NCBI GenBank assembly: GCA_905214675.1
Contig: CAJMMS010000013.1
Location: 1-39,252 of the forward strand
Origin: an uncultured bacterium
Lineage (GTDB): Bacteria; Bacillota; Clostridia; Lachnospirales; Lachnospiraceae
Length of the DNA: 39,252 nucleotides
Direction of reading: 5' to 3'
Shown: positions 33,397 through 39,252 of the stretch, one piece after another
Numbering within the stretch: position 1 is the stretch's first letter
Layout of the letters: every line of letters begins with the position of its first letter
The notes under the pieces: generated by a model
What the model was told of the DNA's origin: nothing
The model's database searches: none
What the model saw: only the letters and a program-made list of their open reading frames with translations
Program-made: the position numbers and the translations under genes

Positions 33397-34339
33397 GGTA
33401 TTCACGTCCTTTCTTATCTATTTTTCCGGTTTCATTTCTGGTATTCTTTTTCGGTATCGCCTGAACATAATAGTAATAATCCCGGTCCTCAAACTGAAGC
33501 TTTTCCACATGCCTGTAATCCAGCGCAAAAAAGAACTGTTCCAGCAAAACAGAAATCAGAATGGATAAAACCGTACCGGCAAGAATCCACAGAAAACCCG
33601 TCTCCAGTTCCAGCATCAGATAACCAGCGAGCATCAGTACCAGATAAATCAACGTACCACACGCAATCGCCACCTTCCAGGCATGTTTCATTGCCATTCT
33701 TCTTACAAAAAATACAATCGCAAAAACTGCCAGCAGAACGATCAGCATCAGGATCATTTCCTGCTCCTGTAAAATCGCCTTTAACAGATGCTGCACTTCT
33801 TCAACGATGCTTTCTTCACTGCTCTGTGCCATGGCAAGCTGTACCTGCGTCTGCCCACCATTCACCACTGCTGAAATCACATAATAGATCACAGTCCCTG
33901 CTGCAATCCCTGCTGCGGAAAGCGGCGTACCCTTCAGCCCGAATGCCACCGGAACGATACACGGCATGTGAAAGCAAAGCCCTATCAATGTAAGAAGCAA
34001 TGACCATGCCTCACCTCTTGAAAATGCAAAATAAAGAAGGACCACGATCAACAGAACTCCTCCTCCGACTGCAAGTGCTGCCAGTGATACGGATGCAAAC
34101 TGCGCCAGTATGGTCAGCACTGCAAATACAAGCATGGCATTTGGCGGAAGAACTGCACAAATCAGTGCAAGTATCAGTTCTACGAAAATATTACCAAGCG
34201 GACTGCTCTTCCCAATCCGTCCATTGATCTGTAAAAACAGAACCAGCGCCGTCAGAAATTTGACTATCGCCTCCATATATGTTCCATAATCTCTGTAATA
34301 TGTCTCAAACGTTCTTTTCAGCTTATAAATTCCGTTCAC
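33368..34339 (-). CDS. Conserved membrane protein of unknown function upstream of cdaA
   Basis: A 323-residue protein with about ten predicted helices in two groups (about 20-160 and 190-285). A polar linker contains QSSEESIVEEVQHLLKAI, and the cytoplasmic tail is charged (VEKLQFEDRDYYYYVQAIP then KKNTRNETGKID). I do not recognise a family. It starts at GTG 34339, overlapping the previous stop as GTGA, with AGGAGG five bases upstream. It overlaps cdaA by 29 bases, so all these genes are tightly coupled. The fixed position before cdaA suggests a link to c-di-AMP or to the envelope, but this is inference. Confidence 0.85.
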   Translation of the reverse strand: MNGIYKLKRTFETYYRDYGTYMEAIVKFLTALVLFLQINGRIGKSSPLGNIFVELILALICAVLPPNAMLVFAVLTILAQFASVSLAALAVGGGVLLIVVLLYFAFSRGEAWSLLLTLIGLCFHMPCIVPVAFGLKGTPLSAAGIAAGTVIYYVISAVVNGGQTQVQLAMAQSSEESIVEEVQHLLKAILQEQEMILMLIVLLAVFAIVFFVRRMAMKHAWKVAIACGTLIYLVLMLAGYLMLELETGFLWILAGTVLSILISVLLEQFFFALDYRHVEKLQFEDRDYYYYVQAIPKKNTRNETGKIDKKGREYHDGHETIHS

Positions 34340-34758
34340 TTTTTCCTCCTGATATCTGTCACTTCCAATATTTCTATATCTTCCTCATCTTCCAGTCTCT
34401 CAAGCAATACCTGATAACGCTGAAGCAGCTTCTGACCATGAAAATAACGCCTCATTGCCATCATATAAGTAATCACCGAAGTAAGCAGCAAAAACAGAAT
34501 ATATAAAACCACAATCCCTGTCAGCATACCACGGATCTGCATAGTATTGAATTTTTCAATGATCCTGTCAAGATGGTATCCTGCCCATAACAGCAGCCCT
34601 GCCAGATATGCAAGAGTAATGCGTAAAATATTCTGAAACATCTCTATCCATATGTAATCACTGCGATAATATTCTTTTGCCTTTCGCAGTTCCTCCCCAT
34701 AATGTCTTTCAAACATCGCTGTCTTTGACATCGTCCTGATTTTTTTCTGATTTAACAT
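34336..34758 (-). CDS. Small two-helix membrane protein of unknown function
   Basis: 140 residues. A basic, aromatic N-terminus (MSKTAMFERHYGEELRKAKEYYRSD) is followed by two hydrophobic helices (about 43-62 and 78-98) and a charged, possibly coiled-coil C-terminus (LLQRYQVLLERLEDEEDIEILE). No family is recognised. It has AAGGGG five bases before the ATG, its own promoter at 34777-34805, and a GTGA overlap with the next gene. It therefore heads a subtranscript with cdaA and cdaR. The topology (short loops, acidic tail in the cytoplasm) would suit an adaptor, but nothing in the sequence shows a function. Confidence 0.8.
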   Translation of the reverse strand: MLNQKKIRTMSKTAMFERHYGEELRKAKEYYRSDYIWIEMFQNILRITLAYLAGLLLWAGYHLDRIIEKFNTMQIRGMLTGIVVLYILFLLLTSVITYMMAMRRYFHGQKLLQRYQVLLERLEDEEDIEILEVTDIRRKK

Positions 34759-34776
34759 AATTGCCCCTTTTCTCTC

Positions 34777-34805
34777 AGTATACCATAAAATCCCTCTGCT
34801 GAAAA
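34777..34805 (-). promoter_or_regulatory. Promoter TTTTCA-17-TATACT for the cdaA-cdaR group
   Basis: TTTTCA (34800-34805) and TATACT (34777-34782) on the minus strand are exactly 17 bases apart, in the 57-base gap after comF. It allows the cda genes and HPr to be transcribed separately from mreB-recD2-comF. Confidence 0.65.
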
Positions 34806-34815
34806 GTCCATGTCT

Positions 34816-35532
34816 TTAATCTGTTTTCCCTGTACAGAGCACCAGAAAACGTACCTCTTTGACGCCAGATCGAAGCAGTGCTTTTGCCGCTTCATCCATC
34901 GTCACCCCGGTTGTGTAAATATCATCAATCAGAAGGACTTTTTCTAATTTTACCGCATTCTCTGAAGTTTTAAAAGCATTTTTGAGATTTATTTCTCTTT
35001 CTTTTTTACCAAGCTCTTTTTGCGGTATTGTTGGTCTTACACGTTTGAGATATTTGGCATCAACCGGCAGTGAAAGTTTCTTTCCTATCTCCTTTGCCAG
35101 TGTTTCTGCCTGGTTATATCCTCTCTGGCGCTGTTTTTTCTTATACATCGGAACAGGAATGATCACATCCGGTTTCCATGTAAGAATTTCCCTTCCATAA
35201 AGCCGGACCAGTTCCGAGCTGTAAAAATCTCCATATTCTCTTTTATTCTGGAATTTAAATCGATAAACAGATTGTCTGATTTCTTTTTCATATAGAAAAG
35301 CAGCCCTGCCTTTTGTAAAAAAATGCTTATTTCCAGCACAGTCAGGACAACTTTCCTGCCGTGCATCCCAAACAGGCTTTCCACATATTTTACAGATTGG
35401 CTCCCCGAGCGGTACTACTTTTTTTCGACAGACAGAACAGATTTTTTCTGCCCGTTTTGTCAGTATTTCCTGGCAGATCGGGCAGCGTCTTGGATAGAGA
35501 AGCTCGCTAAGCTCCTCAAGAAAGTAAATCAT
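34816..35532 (-). CDS. comF: ComF family protein (zinc finger plus phosphoribosyltransferase fold)
   Basis: 238 residues. The N-terminus has four CxxC pairs (CPIC, CSVC, CKIC, CPDC) that should bind two zinc ions. The C-terminus is a PRT fold with the PRPP loop VLLIDDIYTTGVT (about residues 195-207). ComF proteins act in DNA uptake during natural transformation or in related DNA processing in the cytoplasm. It starts within the recD2 stop (ATGA) and lacks a strong ribosome site, so it is coupled to recD2. Other competence genes are not in the window. Confidence 0.92.
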   Translation of the reverse strand: MIYFLEELSELLYPRRCPICQEILTKRAEKICSVCRKKVVPLGEPICKICGKPVWDARQESCPDCAGNKHFFTKGRAAFLYEKEIRQSVYRFKFQNKREYGDFYSSELVRLYGREILTWKPDVIIPVPMYKKKQRQRGYNQAETLAKEIGKKLSLPVDAKYLKRVRPTIPQKELGKKEREINLKNAFKTSENAVKLEKVLLIDDIYTTGVTMDEAAKALLRSGVKEVRFLVLCTGKTD

Positions 35533-37745
35533 GATTCCAGTTCACAGATGCGCCATCTCAGGGATGTATAGCGCATCTGTTCATATTTATTATCCATCAT
35601 CTGATTAAATGCATAAGGGCTTCCTACTACCGTCACACAGGATTTTGCCCTTGTTACTGCTGTATAGAGCAGATTGCGGTTCATCAGCATGCGCGGGCCA
35701 TTCAACAGCGGCAGAATGACTGCCGGATATTCGCTTCCCTGTGATTTGTGAACCGTAAGTGCATAAGCAAGTTCCAGTTCCTCCAGTTGTTTGAAAGAAT
35801 ATTCAACGAAGCGTCTTTCATCAAATTCTACGGTGACCATTTCTGCATATGTATTGATCTCACGCACAATTCCCATGTCACCATTAAAAATACCGCACCC
35901 TTTATCCACTGGTATACCGTATTTTCCCCGTACTTCCCATTCCATCTGGTAATTATTTTTAATCTGCATTACTTTATCACCTTCACGGAACTTCATTCTT
36001 CCGGTGTCACGTTCCTTTTTATCCGGGGAAGGCGGGTTCAAATACTCCTGAAGAATGGTATTCAGTCTTTCAACACCAAGCAGCCCTTTCCGCATCGGTG
36101 TCAGAACCTGGATATCATATGGATCTGCCTCCACGTAACGCGGCAGTTTTTTCTGTATCAGTGTCAGGACAACGCTGATGATCACATTTGCATCTTCTCT
36201 TTTCAAAAAGAAAAAATCACGACTTTTATTATCCAGCGCAATGTGCTCTCCAGCATTGATCTTATGCGCATTTATGACAATATCACTTCCACCCTCCTGC
36301 CTGAAAATACGTGTCAGACATACGACCGGAAAGCACTCTGATTCCATAATATCTTTCAATACACTGCCAGGTCCAACCGATGGAAGCTGATCTCTGTCAC
36401 CGACCAGAATCAGCCGTGTCCCCACCGTAACTGCTGATAACAGTGCATGCATCAGATAAATATCTACCATGGACATCTCATCTACGATCACAACATCTGC
36501 TTCCAGAGGATTCTGCTCGTTCCGGTCAAACTGCTTTGGTATATCTTCCTCATCGCTTCCACCAGAAATTTCCAGCAGTCGATGGATGGTCTGTGCTTCA
36601 CAGCCTGTCGCTTCTTTCATGCGTTTTGCAGCCCGGCCAGTCGGTGCAGCCAACCGTACCTCCATACCCTCCGATTCAAAATAATCAATCATTGCATTGA
36701 TGGTTGTGGTCTTTCCGGTTCCCGGTCCTCCGGTCAGGATCAGCAAGCCATGACCTGCAGCCGTAACGATTGCTTCTTTTTGTAGTTCATCCAGTTCATA
36801 ACCGGATGTTTTTGCCAGTTTTTCTATTTTCTTTTTAACCCTTTTTTCGTCTGTCTCACAGGAAATATTGAGATCGTGCAGCATTTTTGCCGTATTCAGT
36901 TCTGTGTAATAAGCACTTATGCTATATACACAGACACCATCCTGATTTTCCTTCAACATCAGTTTCCGGTCTACTGCAAGATCCATGATATGCTTCTGTA
37001 CCAGCTCAGAACTAACGCCAAGAATCCCGGATGTCCTCTGGATCAATTCTTCCTGCGGCAGATACACATGCCCTTCCATCGAAATCTGTGTCAGCACATA
37101 TAAAATGCCGCTTCTTACACGAAAATCAGAATCTGTATGGATCCCAACCTTTGCCGCAATCTCATCCGCAATCTGAAATCCTACTCCCTGGATATCCTCT
37201 GCCATCTGATATGGATTGCTCTCGATCACCGCATACATACGTGCTCCATACTGTTTGTAAATGCGCGCCCCTAAAGTATTGGAAATCCCATACTTCTGAA
37301 GAAAGATCATAGCCTTTCGCATATCTCTTTTCTCTGACACCTGTTCTGAAATCTCCATTGCTTTACGTTCACTGATTCCTTTGATCTCTGCAAGCCGTTC
37401 TGGTTCTTCCTCCATGATACGGAACGTATCTTCCTTGAATCGCCGCACAATCCTGGCCGCCAGTGCGATTCCAATTCCTTTGATTGCACCGGAACCCAGA
37501 TAACGTTCGATTGCTGCCGTATCTTCCGGATCTTTCACTTCCAGTTTCTGAATCTGAAACTGTTTTCCATAAGTGGCATGTTCTGTATAACGCCCACTTG
37601 CCTCGATCATTTCTCCTTCCGTTATGACTGGAAAAGAACCAACACAGGTCAGTTCTTCTCCTTCATGATTGACTACCATCACGGTATATCCGTTCTCACT
37701 GTTCCGAAAGATCAAATGATCAATATATCCTTTTATTGTATCCAT
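35529..37745 (-). CDS. recD2: RecD2-type SF1 DNA helicase
   Basis: A 738-residue 5'-3' helicase of the RecD/TraA group from bacteria without RecBC. The N-terminal OB-like region (residues 1-80) is followed by helix-hairpin-helix motifs (GSGAIKGIGIALAARIV about 83-99, EIKGISERKAMEI), the Walker A motif LTGGPGTGKTTT (about 336-347), the Walker B/motif II VIVDEMSMVDIYL, GDRDQLPSVGPG (motif III), and the C-terminal TVHKSQGSEYPAV (motif V) and AVTRAK (motif VI). All helicase motifs are intact. It functions in DNA repair and replication-fork processing. It lies 20 bases after mreB and overlaps comF. The ribosome site is weak. Confidence 0.95.
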   Translation of the reverse strand: MDTIKGYIDHLIFRNSENGYTVMVVNHEGEELTCVGSFPVITEGEMIEASGRYTEHATYGKQFQIQKLEVKDPEDTAAIERYLGSGAIKGIGIALAARIVRRFKEDTFRIMEEEPERLAEIKGISERKAMEISEQVSEKRDMRKAMIFLQKYGISNTLGARIYKQYGARMYAVIESNPYQMAEDIQGVGFQIADEIAAKVGIHTDSDFRVRSGILYVLTQISMEGHVYLPQEELIQRTSGILGVSSELVQKHIMDLAVDRKLMLKENQDGVCVYSISAYYTELNTAKMLHDLNISCETDEKRVKKKIEKLAKTSGYELDELQKEAIVTAAGHGLLILTGGPGTGKTTTINAMIDYFESEGMEVRLAAPTGRAAKRMKEATGCEAQTIHRLLEISGGSDEEDIPKQFDRNEQNPLEADVVIVDEMSMVDIYLMHALLSAVTVGTRLILVGDRDQLPSVGPGSVLKDIMESECFPVVCLTRIFRQEGGSDIVINAHKINAGEHIALDNKSRDFFFLKREDANVIISVVLTLIQKKLPRYVEADPYDIQVLTPMRKGLLGVERLNTILQEYLNPPSPDKKERDTGRMKFREGDKVMQIKNNYQMEWEVRGKYGIPVDKGCGIFNGDMGIVREINTYAEMVTVEFDERRFVEYSFKQLEELELAYALTVHKSQGSEYPAVILPLLNGPRMLMNRNLLYTAVTRAKSCVTVVGSPYAFNQMMDNKYEQMRYTSLRWRICELES

Positions 37746-37765
37746 GTATCTTTGTTCAAATCCCC

Positions 37766-38773
37766 TTATTCTATCAGCCTTCCGTTTCCAGCCGTCAGTT
37801 CTACAAATTTTCCTGTTCCGATCGCCACGGCTGTCATCGGATCTTCTGCGGTTACCGTATTGATCCCTGTTTTTTCTTCAATCAGTTCTTCCAGTCCGCC
37901 AAGCAAAGATCCGCCACCTGTCAGCACGATTCCCCTGTCAACCACATCTGCCGCCAGTTCTGGTGGTGTGCGTTCCAGCACACCATGTACCGCCTCAATG
38001 ATCTGAGAGGTTGCCTCCTTTAATGCATCCCTTGTTTCCTCAGATGTTACACGTACCGTTTTCGGAAGTCCTGTTACAAGATCTCTTCCTCTTACTTCCA
38101 TCACCTTCTGATCCGGGCGTTCAATCGCTGTTCCTATATTGATTTTGATATCTTCTGCCGTACGTTCTCCGATCAGAAGATTGTGTTTTTTTCTTACATA
38201 GCGGATAATTGCTTCGTCAAAATCATCTCCTGCCACTTTAATCGAAGTACTGACCACAATACCATCCAGCGAAATCACTGCTACATCACAGGTTCCGCCT
38301 CCGATGTCCACGATCATATTTCCACATGGTCTGGAAATATCTATACCTGCTCCAATTGCCGCTGCGATTGGTTCTTCTATAATGGAAACTTCTCTTGCGC
38401 CAGCCTGATATGTCGCATCTTCCACTGCCTTTTTTTCTACTTCTGTAATGCTGCTTGGCACACAGACACTGATACGTGGCTTGCGAAAAGACATTCTTCC
38501 AATGGCTTTTTGTATAAAATATTTAAGCATCTGCTCCGTAACCGTATAATCGGAAATAACCCCTTTTCGCAATGGGCGGATCGCAACCACATTTCCCGGT
38601 GTACGTCCCAGCATCAGGCGGGCTTCCTCTCCAATCGCCTTGATCTTATTCGTGTCACGATCAAATGCCACTACTGATGGTTCCTTCAATACCACACCTT
38701 TTCCTTTTACATAAACCAGTATACTTGCAGTACCAAGATCTATTCCAATATCCGTTGAATTCATTCTGCTCAT
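37766..38773 (-). CDS. mreB: Rod shape-determining protein, MreB/Mbl family
   Basis: About 335 residues of a bacterial actin that forms membrane-bound filaments guiding lateral wall synthesis. Nucleotide-binding loops are TDIGIDLGTASILVY at the N-terminus, DIGGGTCDVAVIS (about 160-172), and GIVLTGGGSLLGGLEEL (about 287-303). VGRTPGN is here LGRTPGN, and LLIGERTAEDIKI is also conserved. Start: ATG 38773 (MSRMNSTD) has AAAGGAG only three bases away, and ATG 38764 (MNSTD) has it 12 away. The frame is open to 38908, but those extra residues have no homologue. It resembles Mbl/MreBH as much as MreB. No mreC or mreD adjoins it. Confidence 0.93.
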   Translation of the reverse strand: MSRMNSTDIGIDLGTASILVYVKGKGVVLKEPSVVAFDRDTNKIKAIGEEARLMLGRTPGNVVAIRPLRKGVISDYTVTEQMLKYFIQKAIGRMSFRKPRISVCVPSSITEVEKKAVEDATYQAGAREVSIIEEPIAAAIGAGIDISRPCGNMIVDIGGGTCDVAVISLDGIVVSTSIKVAGDDFDEAIIRYVRKKHNLLIGERTAEDIKINIGTAIERPDQKVMEVRGRDLVTGLPKTVRVTSEETRDALKEATSQIIEAVHGVLERTPPELAADVVDRGIVLTGGGSLLGGLEELIEEKTGINTVTAEDPMTAVAIGTGKFVELTAGNGRLIE

Positions 38774-38938
38774 TCTCTCCTTTCGCCCTGGAAACTGCTT
38801 TCTGATATCCGGCAGTTTCTCACAGGTACCTGACTGTATCCACCCTCTGCAATATGCAGATTTTCCCTCTTCTTTATTTGATTCAAAAATACCCCGTTCG
38901 CAAATCACACGAAAATTCCGCGCGTTGCACTGTAATCA
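38774..38938 (-). other. Leader of the mreB transcript
   Basis: 165 bases between the -10 box and the start. A perfect 8 bp stem (GAAACTGC at 38791-38798 with GCAGTTTC at 38812-38819) lies about 18 bases before the ATG, close to the ribosome site. Other short palindromes, such as CAGGTACCTG, lie upstream. No known riboswitch is recognised. Confidence 0.5.
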
Positions 38939-38967
38939 TTATATACAACGGTTTTCCGCTTGAAAAG
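38939..38967 (-). promoter_or_regulatory. Promoter TTTTCA-17-TATAAT of the mreB-recD2-comF transcript
   Basis: Minus-strand TTTTCA (38962-38967) and a perfect TATAAT (38939-38944) separated by 17 bases, in the expected place upstream of mreB. Confidence 0.72.
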
Positions 38968-39148
38968 GGGTTTTTCTTTTTTTCTTCTTTTCATTTTTTA
39001 TTAATATTTAAGACATACTTTCAACACATTTCTATTCTATACTGTAACTGTATTAGCGAAGAGCTAATATATTTCATAACTCACACTACGCAACACCCAC
39101 ACGTTGCGTAGTACTCCCTCAAAATATTTTAATTTTTCTCTTTCCTTT
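38968..39148. other. Non-coding stretch with two perfect hairpins
   Basis: No supported gene. After a pyrimidine-rich tract (38970-39000, plus strand) come two inverted repeats. TGTATTAGC and GCTAATATA (39049-39071) form a stem of seven perfect base pairs extended by a G-T and a T-A pair, with a GAAGA loop. ACTACGCAAC and GTTGCGTAGT (39085-39112) form a 10 bp perfect stem with an eight-base loop. A plus-strand terminator follows. Together they look like a structured RNA or leader. Confidence 0.5.
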
Positions 39149-39184
39149 GAAGAAGGCACCGGCGGGGTGCTTTCTTCATTTTTG
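39149..39184 (+). terminator. Plus-strand intrinsic terminator
   Basis: GAAGAAGGCACC (39149-39160), a GGCGG loop, then GGTGCTTTCTTC (39166-39177) form a 12 bp stem with one G-U pair, followed by ATTTTTG. On the minus strand the G-U becomes an A-C mismatch and there is no T run. The terminator therefore points to a plus-strand transcript. Confidence 0.65.
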
Positions 39185-39252
39185 TACCCTAACTAAAAAT
39201 TTGTCGAGAAATTGATATACGGAAACAGGACGCCGTTCACTGCAAAACAATC
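39176..39252 (-). CDS. Possible C-terminal end of a gene off the right edge
   Basis: One minus-strand frame is open for 24 codons from the window edge to a TGA at 39176, ending FLDKFLVRVQK. The composition is protein-like, but a second frame is also open for 19 codons and the stretch is too short to judge. The stop lies within the hairpin described at 39149-39184. If it is a gene it would be transcribed toward mreB. Not recognised. Confidence 0.25.
   Translation of the reverse strand, partial: LFCSERRPVSVYQFLDKFLVRVQK

Noticed and set aside
35748..36341. Plus-strand open frame of 197 codons opposite recD2
   Set aside because: RecD2 motifs are intact on the minus strand, and the plus frame has no recognisable domain.
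38774..38908. 45-residue extension of MreB
   Set aside because: The frame is open, but the residues are not MreB-like and the ribosome site and family start are at 38764-38773. This is the mRNA leader.
39197..39210. Spo0A-box-like sequence TTTGTCGAG
   Set aside because: A single imperfect match with no promoter beside it; too likely by chance.
1..39252. Mobile elements, tRNA or rRNA genes
   Set aside because: I looked for transposase or integrase motifs, paired terminal repeats, tRNA-like cloverleaf ends and rRNA segments and recognised none.

Overview
The window looks like a chromosomal stretch of a low-to-moderate GC Gram-positive Clostridia, most likely a Lachnospiraceae member. The evidence is gene content and style: a TarI/TarJ ribitol-phosphate pair, CdaA/CdaR, HPr with His15 and Ser46, RecD2 without RecBC, an MreB/Mbl protein, AGGAGG-type ribosome binding sites, and secreted enzymes carrying long runs of GW/YY cell-wall-binding repeats. 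No rRNA, tRNA, CRISPR array or intact insertion sequence was seen. Species cannot be named from the sequence alone.

Layout, left to right. (1) 1-9723, minus strand: a seven-gene block (DUF2142 membrane protein, FAD oxidoreductase, GtrB-like GT2, SDR epimerase, large membrane protein, TIM-barrel isomerase, and a GT-C-like membrane protein running off the left edge). It has one promoter before the DUF2142 gene and a strong second one overlapping that gene's stop codon. (2) 9796-10896, plus strand: a solitary glf (UDP-galactopyranose mutase), ending in a bidirectional terminator. (3) 10974-24625, minus strand: an 11-gene, 13.5 kb operon with its own promoter and a hairpin leader. It encodes an initiating sugar-phosphate transferase, a GT2, a TagF-like polymerase, a TarG/TarH-type ABC exporter, TarI, TarJ, two tandem TagF/TarL-like enzymes (one fused to a GT2), a GtrB-like GT2 and a GT2-CgeB fusion. 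(4) 24627-28947, minus strand: secreted amidase, dTDP-4-dehydrorhamnose reductase, and two adjacent membrane-protein genes resembling halves of one protein. (5) 29124-30794, plus strand: an L,D-transpeptidase with wall-binding repeats, divergent from the amidase. (6) 30860-38967, minus strand: housekeeping genes in the order mreB, recD2, comF, two unknown membrane proteins, cdaA, cdaR and HPr. (7) 38990-39252: a structured non-coding stretch with three hairpins and a plus-strand terminator, and possibly the tail of another gene.

Working model (inference). Regions 1-4 form a cell-surface glycopolymer locus. TarI/TarJ supply CDP-ribitol. The sugar transferase starts a lipid-linked oligosaccharide, GT2 enzymes extend it, three Glyphos_transf proteins add polyol-phosphate units, and the TarGH-like transporter exports it. 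Glf and RfbD imply galactofuranose and rhamnose. The left block looks like a cassette that makes an unusual sugar, loads it on a lipid with the GtrB-like enzyme, and adds it outside the membrane with GT-C-like proteins. The amidase and L,D-transpeptidase beside it carry wall-binding repeats and may be retained by, or remodel the wall around, this polymer. The chemistry of the left block and the structured region at the right end are the least explained parts.
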